DNA of 64,000 bases from Mactra quadrangularis. Its lineage: Eukaryota; Mollusca; Bivalvia; Venerida; Mactridae. Location of the stretch: contig CM046299.1 of NCBI GenBank assembly GCA_025267735.1, positions 35,230,887 through 35,294,886 of the forward strand. Direction: 5' to 3'. This document shows, piece after piece, positions 21,210 to 32,455 of the stretch. A model generated the notes under the pieces. That model was not told the DNA's origin. It did not search any database and saw only the letters and a program-made list of their open reading frames with translations. How positions within the stretch are numbered: the first letter of the stretch is position 1; each line of letters opens with the position of its first letter. A program made the translations under genes and the position numbers.

Positions 21210-24005
21210 TTTTTATACGCCCGTTTTGAAAAAACGGTCGTATTATGTTATGCTGTTGTCCGTCTGTCCGTCTGTCCGTCCGTGGACAATTGCTTGTCCG
21301 GATGATAACTTAAGAAAGGATATACCTAGGTTCCTCAAATTTTATGTGTGGATAGCCCTTGGGTGGAGGAGGTTCCCTATTGATTTTGAGACCCCAGGGT
21401 TAAAGGTCAAGGTCACTGGGACTTAAAATAGGTAAAACTTGTCCGGACAATAACTGAACCACCAATGTACCTAGGTTCACCAAATTTAATGTAAAAGTAG
21501 CCCATGTGTCAAAGATGTTCCCTATTGGTTTTGGGGCCCCTGGGTCAAAGGTCAAGGTCACAGTGGCATCATATGGGAAAAAAACTTGTCCTGACAATAA
21601 CTTAACAACCAATCTACCTAGGTTCACCAAATTTTATGTGAGAGTAGCCCATGTGTCAAGGATGTCCCCGATCGGTTTTGGGGGCCCTGGGTCAAAGGTC
21701 AAGGTCACAGGGACATCATATTGAAAAACCTTGTTCGGACCATAACTCAACAACGACTGTACCTAGGTTCACCAAATTTTATGTGAAGGTAGCCCATGTG
21801 TCAAGGATGTGCCCTATAGGTTTATGGGGCCCCAGGTTCAAAGGTCAAGGTCACAGTGGCATAATATGGAAAAACTTTGTCCGGGCAATAACTGAACCAC
21901 CAATGTACCTAGGTTCACCAAATTTTATCTGAGAGTAGCCCATGTGTCAAGGATATGCCCTATTGATTTTGGGGCCCCTGGGTCAAAGGTCAAGGTCACA
22001 GTGGCATCATATTGAAAAACATTGTCCGGGTAATAACTCAACAATGAGTGTACCTAGGTTCACCAAATTTCATGTGAGAGTAGCCCATGTGTCAGGGATA
22101 TACCTTATCAGTTTTGAGGAAACAGGTTGAGTTTAAACCTTCAACCAGAAGATATCAAATTACAAAGCTGTGACTTCAAATGTTCAATCAATATGTTGAT
22201 AAAGTCAAAATGGCAAACAATGAAACACTTGTCCAGGCAATAACTGAACCACCAATGTACCTAGGTTCACCAAATTTTATGTGAGGGTAGCCCTTGTGTT
22301 AAGGGTATGCCCTATTGGTTTTGGGGCTCCTAGGTCAAAGGTCAAGGTCACAGGGGCATCATATTGAAAAACCTTGTTCGGACAATGACTCATCAACGAC
22401 TGTACCTAGGTTCACCAAATTTCATGTGAAGGTAGCCCATGTGTCAAGGATGTGCCCTATAGGTTTATGGGGCCCCAGGTTCAAAGGTCAAGGTCACAGT
22501 GGCATAATATGGAAAAACTTTGTCTGGACAATAACTGAACCACCAATGTACCTAGGTTCACCAAATTTTATCTGAGAGTAGCCCATGTGTCAAGGATATG
22601 CCCTATTGATTTTGGGGCCCCTGGGTCAAAGGTCAAGGTCACAGTGGCATCATATTAAAAAACATTGTCCGGGTAATAACTCAACAATGAGTGTACCTAG
22701 GTTCACCAAATTTCATGTGAGAGTAGCCCATGTGTCAAGGATATACCTTATCAGTTTTGAATAAACAGGTCAAGTTTAAACCTTCAACCAGAAGATATCA
22801 AATTACCAAGCTGCGACTTCAAATGCTCAATCAATATGTTAATAAAGTCAAAATGGCAAACAATGAAACACTTGTCCAGGCAATAACTGAACCACCAATG
22901 TACCTAGGTTCACCAAATTTTATGTGAGGGTAGCCCTTGTGTTAAGGATATGCTCTATTGGTTTTGGGGCTCCTAGGTCAAAGGTCAAGGTCACAGGGGC
23001 ATCATATTGAAAAACCTTGTTCGGACAATAACTCATCAACGACTGTACCTAGGTTCACAAAATTTTATGTGAATGTAGCCCTTGTGTCAAGGATGTTCCC
23101 AATAGGTTTTGGTGCACCAGGCCCAAAGGTCAAGGTCACAGAGGCATCATATCGAAAAACCTAGTCCAGACAATAACTGAACCACCAATGTACCTAGGTT
23201 CACAAATTTTTATGTGAGAGTAGCCCAAGTGTCAAGGTTATCTCCTGTAGGTTTTGGGGCCCCTGGGTCAAAGGTCAAGGTCACAGGGGCATCATATTGA
23301 AAAACATTGTCCGTGTAGTAACTCAACAATGACTGCGCCTAGGTTCACCAAATTTCATGTGAGAGTAGCCCATGGGTCAAGGATGTTCCCTATTGGTTTT
23401 GGGGCCCCTGGGTCAAGTTTAAACCATCATCCAGAAGATATCAAATTACCAAGCAGTGACTTCAAATGTTCAATAAATATGTTAATAAAGTCAAAATGGC
23501 AAACAATGGAAATAATGCTATATTTAATAAGTAACATGAATTTAGTTCACCAAATTTTATGTGAGGGTAGCCCATGTGTCAAGGATGTTCCCAATTGGTT
23601 TTGGGTCAAAACTGGGTCAAAGGTCAAGGTCACAGGGGCATCATATGGAAAACCCTTGTCTGAACAATAACTAAACAATGATTGTACCTAGGTTAACCAA
23701 ATTTTATGTGAATCAGCCCATTTGTCAAGATGTAATGTGTTGATAGCCCTTTGGTATTTTTGGTTCTGAGGCCCTAGGGTCAAGGTCACTGGAAGTTTGT
23801 ATGGGAAAACTTTGTGTCGGTGATAACTCAACCATGGCTGTACCTAGGTTTCAAAATCTTTGCTTTGGATAGCCTTCCAGTTAAGGATGGGACCTATTCT
23901 GAGATCCTGGGGTCATTGGTCAAGGTCACAGGGACTTCATATGAGATAGAACACAGCATGGACTGCACACGGGCGTATAATGCCCCGCCCAGCGGAGCTC
24001 TTGTT
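21210..24005 (+). repeat. TCAAGGTCA-rich tandem array, copy A
   Basis: It starts TTTTTATACGCCCGTTTT, which folds with AAAACGG(T)CGTAT into a hairpin, followed by GTCCGTCTGTCCG repeats. It ends ACGGGCGTATAATG ... GGAGCTCTTGTTT. Between lie about 17 units of roughly 145-150 bp with the fixed phrases GTACCTAGGTTCACC, GTGTCAAGGATG, TTTTGGGGCCCC and AAAGGTCAAGGTCAC. Some units are replaced by a spacer block starting GTTTAAACCTTCAACCAG. The block at about 22530-22885 duplicates about 21890-22245 and is absent from copy B. Many short frames run through it, but none spans units or carries a domain, so the array is treated as noncoding. Confidence 0.9.
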
Positions 24006-24283
24006 TAAATTTTTTACATTTTTTAGCACTTCAAAAGATGGAAGCACAACGTGTTTTCTATGTCGAACAACTCCAGTGCCTTTGGCACTTTGATTTATTG
24101 TTTTAATCGTTTGAGCAAGTTAAAAGCAAAATTAGGCCTTTGCACTAACAGTTACGGTACGTGTGTAAGGAAAACATATTTTAGTGCAGGTACAGGATGA
24201 AGCATAAATCTGAAATCTGTGTGATGGATGACTTTAATATTTTTAATTTTACAATTAATCTTACATCCATGGACATATTTCTT
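24006..24283. other. Unassigned sequence after array copy A
   Basis: No gene. The phrase CGAACAACTCCAGTGCCTTTGGCACTTTGATTT, here at 24063-24095, has a relative before the array near 21052-21085 (CGAACACATTTAGTGCC), so copy A may have inserted into an older repeat. Described in pieces to respect motif length: shared cores are AGTGCCTT and CTTTGATTT. Confidence 0.4.
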
Positions 24284-24912
24284 TTAACCCTTAACCGCTC
24301 AATCCCGCATTTTTATGTGTCTAGACCCACCCCCTCCAAAATGGCTGCAACAGCCTCAAAAATGGCGTTTTTTAACTGGAATAAGTGAATTTCACTTAAG
24401 GATAGTTGTCTCCAAAAAATGAGCTTTTCGCGCGCCTCCCTCCCAAAAAGATGTCTCAGGGGGGTTTTGAAGGGGGGATGTGCCCCCTTTGTTGCTGGGG
24501 TTTGAAGGGGGCGCAGCGCCCCTCATCGCCAGAAAAAAAATCGGGGTCATTGAGTGCAGAAAAATGGCGCCAAATGCTGATTTGAAAACACGTTTTCAGT
24601 AGCTGAAATGACCTGGCACTTAAGACCTCAATTTTGGAAAATATTACTGTTTGAAACGCAAATGTGGGGTTGAAAAAGAGCGAAAATTGCATTTTTTGCC
24701 GTTTTTTTTCTCCGCCCCAGCGTTGCCATGGTATCGGGGATCGGGGCTCAACTTGGTTTTTCTGAAAGACATTCACCCAAGTAATAACTTGGCCAAGTTG
24801 CATATCTGTATGATAACTAATAATGAAATTAGAGCATCTTGAAATAGCCCTTGCGCGTAATGGTGAAAAAAATGGCTACTTTTCACACATGTCGCAACCA
24901 GTAAAGGGTTAA
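24284..24912. mobile_element. piggyBac-like non-autonomous element (TTAA borders)
   Basis: The borders are TTAA-CCCTTAACCG on the left and CAGTAAAGGG-TTAA on the right. The TTAA target duplication followed by CCC-starting inverted repeats is the hallmark of the piggyBac superfamily. The interior (about 620 bp) contains GC-rich runs such as GAAGGGGGCGCAGCGCCCC and CCAAAATGGCTGC, but no transposase. The inverted repeats match for only about 10-14 bases. Confidence 0.75.
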
Positions 24913-26020
24913 TGGAAAGAAAACTGTTGATGTCTCTTTCATTGAGAATGAAACCTTATTTTGTTACGGAGCATAGAGCTTAATTGTTACGGAACATAAA
25001 TTGAAATAATATCGATTGACATGATCACTGAATTCAATTGAATGCATTTCACATTATCACAATATTTTTACTACGTAAACAGACTAACTGAATGTTTTCC
25101 AGTCTTATATGATAAAAAAGGATGAAAATTGATGCGTCGGTGGAGATTTACATATTTGTGGCACGTGAATGTGTTTTATATTCATAACAAAACAGTATTT
25201 GTGTAACCAATTTATACAAAATCATGGTCATAATGTTCAACAGTAAAGAATATTTAACAGATTTGCAATGTCTGAATTGACTTAACAATGACTCTTTAAC
25301 ATTAAAACAATGACCTACGAAAACAGTATGTCTAAAGATTTATTAAACTAAAGAATGTTAATATCATTCAAAGTTCCATTTTATCTTGTGCGTAATCAGT
25401 TGAAATTTCCAGTTACGGTATTGTATTGAAAAAAGAATGTCTTCACCACTGATGACCAATCTCAACATGAACACCCACCAAAGACGTTGCACAAAGGCAA
25501 TTTTTAATATCTCTTGTACCTACGTCACAGGTATTCAAAATCCGACAAAAAAGCTAGGAATCTCGGGACGCACAAAATATTATGGAATATCTAATAAAAT
25601 TTCTGCACAGACCACATTTGCTAAACTACCAATAGATACCATATTATTTTTATCATTGAATACTATTCTTTCTTTAATAACTTTTACCAGAGGGTAAGAA
25701 ACAAGTAAATATGATATTAAGTGATTGCAGTAGTATAATAAAAAGAAAATATATCACAAAATAAATGTATCACTTCCAAAGTGTTTGCCAGTTCAATTTT
25801 AGAAATACTTTGTAAATACACATATGACATCACAGAGTTCCCTTTCATTTGAGGTATATATATATCAAATGCAACTTTTCACCAAAGTTAAAATAAAGCT
25901 AAATTATACATGAAATTAATTAAATGTTTCTGAATTTGATTCCATTCCAAAATGTGATTGTCAATTAAAAAAATGTTTCTCCTACTTTAAGTCTGATCGC
26001 GTCTGGATTAAGAATTTCCC
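24913..26020. other. Unassigned intergenic sequence
   Basis: AT-rich, with no gene or clear repeat recognised between the piggyBac-like element and array copy B. The 86-codon frame at 25437 has no domain and no supporting splice context. Confidence 0.5.
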
Positions 26021-26021
26021 A

Positions 26022-28479
26022 TTTTTATACGCCCGTTTTGAAAAAACGGTCGTATTATGTTATGCTGTTGTCCGTCTGTCCGTCTGTCCGTCCGCCCGTC
26101 TGTCCGTCTGTCCGTCCGTGGACAATTGCTTGTCCGGATGATAACTTAAGAAAGGATATACCTAGGTTCCTCAAATTTTATGTGTGGATAGCCCTTGGGT
26201 GGAGGAGGTTCCCTATTGATTTTGAGACCCCAGGATTAAAGGTCAAGGTCACTGGGACTTAAAATAGGTAAAACTTGTCCGGACAATAACTGAACCACCA
26301 ATGTACCTAGGTTCACCAAATTTTATGTAAAAGTAGCCCATGTGTCAAAGATGTTCCCTATTGGTTTTGGGGCCCCTGGGTCAAAGGTCAAGGTCACAGT
26401 GGCATCATATGGGAAAAAAACTTGTCCTGACAATAACTTAACAACCAATCTACCAAATTTTATGTGAGAGTAGCCCATGTGTCAAGGATGTCCCCGATCG
26501 GTTTTGGGGCCCCTGGGTCAAAGTTCAAGGTCACAGGGACATAATATTGAAAAACCTTGTCCGGACCATAACTCAACAACGACTGTACCTAGGTTCACCA
26601 AATTTTATGTGAAGGTAGCCCATGTGTCAAGGATGTGCCCTATAGGTTTATGGGGCCCCAGGTTCAAAGGTCAAGGTCACAGTGGCATAATATGGAAAAA
26701 CTTTGTCCGGGCAATAACTGAACCACCAATGTACCTAGGTTCACCAAATTTCATCTGAGAGTAGCCCATGTGTCAAGGATATGCCCTATTGATTTTGGGG
26801 CCCCTGGGTCAAAGGTCAAGGTCACAGTGGCATCATATTGAAAAACATTGTCCGGGTAATAACTCAACAATGAGTGTACCTAGGTTCACCAAATTTCATG
26901 TGAGAGTAGCCCATGTGTCAGGGATATACCTTATCAGTTTTGAGGAAACAGGTTGAGTTTAAACCTTCAACCAGAAGATATCAAATTACCAAGCTGTGAC
27001 TTCAAATGTTCAATCAATATGTTGATAAAGTCAAAATGGCAAACAATGAAACACTTGTCCAGGCAATAACTGAACCACCAATGTACCTAAGTTCACCAAA
27101 TTTTATGTGAGGGTAGCCCTTGTGTTAAGGGTATGCCCTATTGGTTTTGGGGCTCCTAGGTCAAAGGTCAAGGTCACAGGGGCATCATATTGAAAAACCT
27201 TGTTCGGACAATGACTCATCAACGACTGTACCTAGGTTCACCAAATTTCATGTGAAGGTAGCCTATGTGTCAAGGATGTGCCCTATAGGTTTATGGGGCC
27301 CCAGGTTCAAAGGTCAAGGTCACAGTGGCATAATATGGAAAAACTTTGTCTGGACAATAACTGAACCACCAATGTACCTAGGTTCACCAAATTTTATGTG
27401 AGGGTAGCCCTTGTGTTAAGGATATGCCCTATTGGTTTTGGGACTCCTAGGTCAAAGGTCAAGGTCACAGGGGCATCATATTGAAAAACCTTGTTCGGAC
27501 AATAACTCATCAACAACTGTACCTAGGTTCACAAAATTTTATGTGAATGTAGCCCTTGTGTCAAGGATGTTCCCAATAGGTTTTGGTGCACCAGGCCCAA
27601 AGGTCAAGGTCACAGAGGCATCATATCGAAAAACCTAGTCCAGACAATAACTGAACCACCAATGTACCTAGGTTCACAAATTTTTATGTGAGAGTAGCCC
27701 AAGTGTCAAGGTTATCTCCTATAGGTTTTGGGGCCCCTGGGTCAAAGGTCAAGGTCACAGGGGCATCATATTGAAAAACATTGTCCGTGTAGTAACTCAA
27801 CAATGACTGCGCCTAGGTTCACCAAATTTCACGTGAGAGTAGCCCATGGGTCAAGGATGTTCCCTATTGGTTTTGGGGCCCCTGGGTCAAGTTTAGACCA
27901 TCATCCAGAAGATATCGCATTACCAAGCAGTGACTTCAAATGTTCAATAAATATGTTAATAAAGTCAAAATGGCAAACAATGGAAATAATGCTATATTTA
28001 ATAAGTAACATGAATTTAGTTCACCAAATTTTATGTGAGGGTAGCCCATGTGTCAAGGATGTTCCCAATTGGTTTTGGGTCAAAACTGGGTCAAAGGTCA
28101 AGGTCACAGGGGCATCATATGGAAAACCCTTGTCCGAACAATAACCAAACAATGATTGTACCTAGGTTAATCAAATTTTATGTGAATCAGCCCATTTGTC
28201 AAGATGTAATGTGTTGATAGCCCTTTGGTATTTTTGGTTCTGAGGCCCCAGGGTCAAGGTCACTGGAAGTTTGTATGGGAAACCTTTGTGTCGGTGATAA
28301 CTCAACCATGGCTGTACCTAGGTTTCAAAATCTTTCCTTTGGATAGCCTTCCAGTTAAGGATGGGACCTATTCTGAGATCCCGGGGTCATTGGTCAAGGT
28401 CACAGGGACTTCATATGAGATAGAACACACCATGGACTGCACACGGGCGTATAATGCCCCGCCCAGCGGAGCTCTTGTT
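26022..28479 (+). repeat. TCAAGGTCA-rich tandem array, copy B
   Basis: Near-identical to copy A from head to tail by eye, with the same unit order, but lacking the ~356-bp internal block duplicated in A and with a longer GTCCGTCTGTCCGTCCG head run. It ends GGAGCTCTTGTT. The high similarity over about 2.4 kb at a distance of 4.8 kb points to recent duplication or gene conversion between the copies. Confidence 0.9.
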
Positions 28480-29969
28480 AATGCATAATAGTTATTTGGC
28501 CTCCACGATCACCAGAAAATACTATGAAAACCCCAAACGAATGGGTTGTTAATATAATTAGATCCCATCGGGGTGCTTAATATTTTCCATAACATATTCT
28601 CCGTAACGCCGCTTAGCCTAGTAATTGGAACAAATAGCTAACTTATTGACTATTTATAATGTTCCTCACGATCAGTGTCGTCTATTTTTGGAAGGATTTT
28701 TTCATAAAATTTCTTTCTATGTCAGCGCTCTTCGAAATTTGAAACGAACGAACGAACAACACCTTCAACTCAATAGAAATCAATGAGTCAATGCGACCAA
28801 GAAATAGTGCAGCAGAAAAATATGTATACTATCAAACGTAGAGAAGTTGAAAAAAACCCAGATTTTTAAACAAATACTTAAAATTATGATATTAAAGTTG
28901 TTTTCCACATTAATCAAACATTATTCTAACTGTGTACGGAGATTAGATTTTTTGTATTATTGCGCATTAGTATCTTCCACACGCTCGTATGTATATAATA
29001 CAACTGTAAGCGACGGACAGATTTAAAAGATAAGCAACGTACTGAAGGTAATGGATGGATAGGTGACCCTGTGGTATAATGCACGCTCGATGCACGTAAC
29101 ATAGTTTGTTTGTTTTTGTTAAGGCCACAACAAATTGATCATATAATCGTCGGATTTCCCGCACCTTAAAATCCATGATGAAAAAAAATGTTTACTCCCG
29201 CACCTTGAAATTTTTGTAAACATACATCATGAGAAATTAGGCCTACAACGACACAATCTTTTGTTCAGAAATATGATAACTGCACAATATATAATACAAT
29301 TTCACAATTCTTAAATATTCTCCATAAACTTTTATACATGCTATCCATCTTAAATTGATTTCACACCAGTTTAACTGCGACGTAGACTCTACTTGTACAC
29401 TCTCTACACAGTTTATCTGAATATGTGACTTCATACGTGAAAATAATATGAAGGTTCACCGTTGATCCATTACTTAGAGAGCAGGTAGGACAGGGAGAAA
29501 ACTTATGTGGTTCTGATAATTGGTACTATTCTGTGCTTCCTAGTTATCTAGTATTAATTAAAGTAATACCAAAGACAAATGAAGTAATATGTGATATAAT
29601 ATTATATCCCTAACTAAATGCACATAGTACACCCTTATAAAATATTTATGGTCAAGTTGGGACATATTAATATAACAACTATCAAGGTTGATAGTTGGAC
29701 AGTATAGCTTTACCAGCCAAAGAGGAAGGTTGTCCCTGGACTCTCAGCTGTGTGTAACACTGAGTGGGAATACCTGGTGGTTGGGTGTTGGGTGTTGTAA
29801 CATATGTATAGTTTGTATAAATAAACCTAGTCAAAATCAGGACTTGTTGGATTATGTGACTACTGTCCTTTATGATTTAGAATCAGTGGTAAAAGGGAGA
29901 ATGTCCGTAGCAATTATTTCATTACTAAGCCCCACGAAAGTATGCCCCGCCCATGAATCAAACCTACGA
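28480..29969. other. Unassigned intergenic sequence
   Basis: No gene, RNA or confident repeat recognised. Short tandem CGAACGAACGAAC at about 28744 and a segment GCCCCGCCCATGAATCAAACC just before the next element are the only notable points. Confidence 0.5.
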
Positions 29970-31760
29970 CCCAGCCAACATTCTATAACGGCCCGACATC
30001 AAACCTATATGGTTTTCTATGACGGCCCGACGTCGGATTTAACCTCGGCTGCAAATAGGAATGATGTCGACCCGACATCGGTAGTACAATATCGGGCCGA
30101 TGTCTACACAATATCGGCCCGATATTTCTTGCCTACATCGGGCCAACATCACAACAATAGCGGTGTGATGTCAGTCAACAATAGAAATCATTCTATATCG
30201 GCCCGACATCAAACCTATATGGTTTTCTATGACGGCCCGACGTCGGATTTAACCTCGGCTGCAAATAGGAATGATGTCGACCCGACATCGGAAGTACAAT
30301 ATCGGGCCGATGTCTAAACAATATAGGCCCGATATTTCTTGCTTACATCTGGCTAACATAAAAACAATAGCGGTGTACATGTACATTAATAAACTGTGAA
30401 GTGAAAATTAACAGCTAGTATGCAAAAAAACAAACAGACGTTTTTACAAAATAAGATTATAAAAGCGAATATTTAGTATATTCTAACTATAAAGTGCAAA
30501 TGATAACCACGGCCTTGTTAATGCATGTCGCGAAATTATGTTACAAATATTTTCAACCATAATTTTACTTTAAAATAAGACAAAAAGATAAATTTTGTAT
30601 TTTTCCAATCACTCAAATGGTTAAAATCAACTAATTAACAGTGTTTACACATTTGTTAAATCATCATTAGATCTACTTTTAAAAGAAAATAAACTTTACC
30701 TTCCTTTGACTTTTAGTTTTTTGGCGCTTATTCAGTTGAAAGTAGGAATGCAGTGAATATTTGCCAGTTCTTCATTTAAAATAATATTATAGAAGAGTGA
30801 TTTTTATGTACTTAAAAATAAATATTGAATTCAATTACAAACAACATTTAATTCTTTAACACAGCTAAAATTATTTTAAAATTCATACCAAAATGTACAA
30901 TTATTTGCAGCATGGTAATCAAGGGAGATAATAGACCTAACCTAATTCCCTCCCTTGTCTACTACAAAAAAATCGGACAGTAGGGCAGTACGTAAATATA
31001 ATATAAAATAACAAAAGGTGTTTCATTGGAATAAATTTATTTCATAATATTTCAACGATTTAACAAAATATGGACGTGTAACTAAAAACGCAATTAATAT
31101 CGAACCGTTGTCAATCCGATATACAAAATAGTTGCGTTCATTGCCATGTAGGCCCGACGCAGACCCGATATACGTTTTTGACGTTACATGAAATGGGGTT
31201 AGTGTGGTTCTAGAAATTGGAATCATATACAGGATTATTTATTAACATAATTAAGTAAACAATACAATTGCATTTAGAATGTTTCAAAATATTGAGTATG
31301 TCGGCACTGCAGCGGTCCGTTGTCGGCCCCAAAATAGGCACCTTTTGCCGCAATTACAGAACGTAAATATAATAAGTAAATAACAAAGGTGTTTCATTGG
31401 AATTAATTTATTTCATAGTGTTTTAACGATTTAACAATATATGGACGTGTAGTAGAAAACGCACTATCGTACCGATGTCAATCCGAAATAGTTGCATTAT
31501 TGATCATGTAGGCCCGACGCAGACCCGATATACTTTTTTTGATGTAACATGAAATGTGGTTAGTGTGCTTCTAGTAATTAAAATCATACACAGGACTATT
31601 TATTAACACAATTAAGTAAACAATACAATTGCATTTAGAATTTTTCAAAATATTGAGTATGTCGGCACTGCAGCGGTCCGATGTCGGCCCCAAATCGGAA
31701 CATTTTGCTGACATGCCGACATTAATTGTATATCGGCCCGATATGGTCATGCTGGCTGGG
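29970..31760. mobile_element. Non-autonomous DNA element with CCCAGCCA ends and internal duplications
   Basis: Ends are CCCAGCCAACAT and ATGCTGGCTGGG. Near-identical direct repeats flank it (AAACCTACGA on the left, AAACCTCGA on the right), a likely 9-10 bp target duplication with one change. The left arm has two copies of a ~193-bp unit (about 29990-30180 and 30190-30375) rich in CGGCCCGACATC and ATCGGGCCGATG. The right arm has two copies of a ~370-bp unit (about 31017-31386 and 31387-31745). The unique core lacks a transposase. The long + frame at 29688-30317 is an artefact of the repeat units. Confidence 0.75.
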
Positions 31761-32340
31761 GAAACCTCGATCAGTAGAATAATGTGCATGTAAAAACACA
31801 GTTGTCTGTGATTGATAAAGAGATAATGATAAATATCGAAATAGTGACTTGAAACTCTTATAATCGTTCAAAAATTCCTTCCAAGTACTTTCAGTACTTT
31901 GATATATATCTACGTGGTATATACACTAGAATATATCAGTAAAAGTGCATTTGAGTTAGGTTAATACCATCATACTTACTTAATTCATATATCTCATTTG
32001 TTATATTCCAAGCTCAGTAGTTCTGTCATTTTGTTTGTATTCATGAGCATACGGTGTCGTTTTCAAACTAATTGACATTTTATTTTGTGCCTATATGTTT
32101 CAATTTGGAAAAGGATGTTCCACTTGTCTAATTACTATTGTTCCTGGCCAACTATCAACAAATTTATTTTGTTGATGAAAAATACTAACCCTAAAACTTT
32201 AAAATCACTTGCAAAATTTATTTACTTAGCTAATTTACAAAGAGAAAAATAGAATTTATATTAAATTGTTAACTATTATATCATCCATGTACATCACTTT
32301 TCTCCTTACTAAACATATACATGTGTCTTTTCCTTTTTTT
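31761..32340. other. Unassigned intergenic sequence
   Basis: AT-rich with no gene recognised. A phrase CTTCCAAGTACTTTCAGTACTTTGAT near 31878 (core AGTACTTTCAGTACTTTGA) resembles the small repeat flanking array copy A. Confidence 0.4.
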
Positions 32341-32455
32341 CCCTTTTTCTCTTTTTTTCCCTCTATTATATATGTTTGTTCTTTTTGTTTGTTTGTACTT
32401 TGTATTGGCAAAAAACTTATGTTTGTGCTAAATAAATAAATATTGAATTGAATTG
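32341..32455 (+). mobile_element. Retroelement 3' tail fragment
   Basis: A pyrimidine-rich stretch, then TGTTTGTGCTAAATAAATAAAT and a terminal TTGAATTGAATTGAA run. This is the form of a LINE or SINE 3' end with a short tandem tail. No coding part is preserved. Confidence 0.5.

Noticed and set aside
21103..24008. Many 60-140 codon frames through the TCAAGGTCA arrays (also at 26038-28488 and 46400-49101)
   Set aside because: Each covers only one to three repeat units in changing frames, with no conserved domain and no splice logic. They reflect the low stop density of the repeated sequence.
29688..30317. 209-codon + strand open frame
   Set aside because: It spans a ~193-bp tandem duplication inside the CCCAGCC element, so the repeated peptide comes from repeated DNA. 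It also starts outside the element boundary and has no domain.
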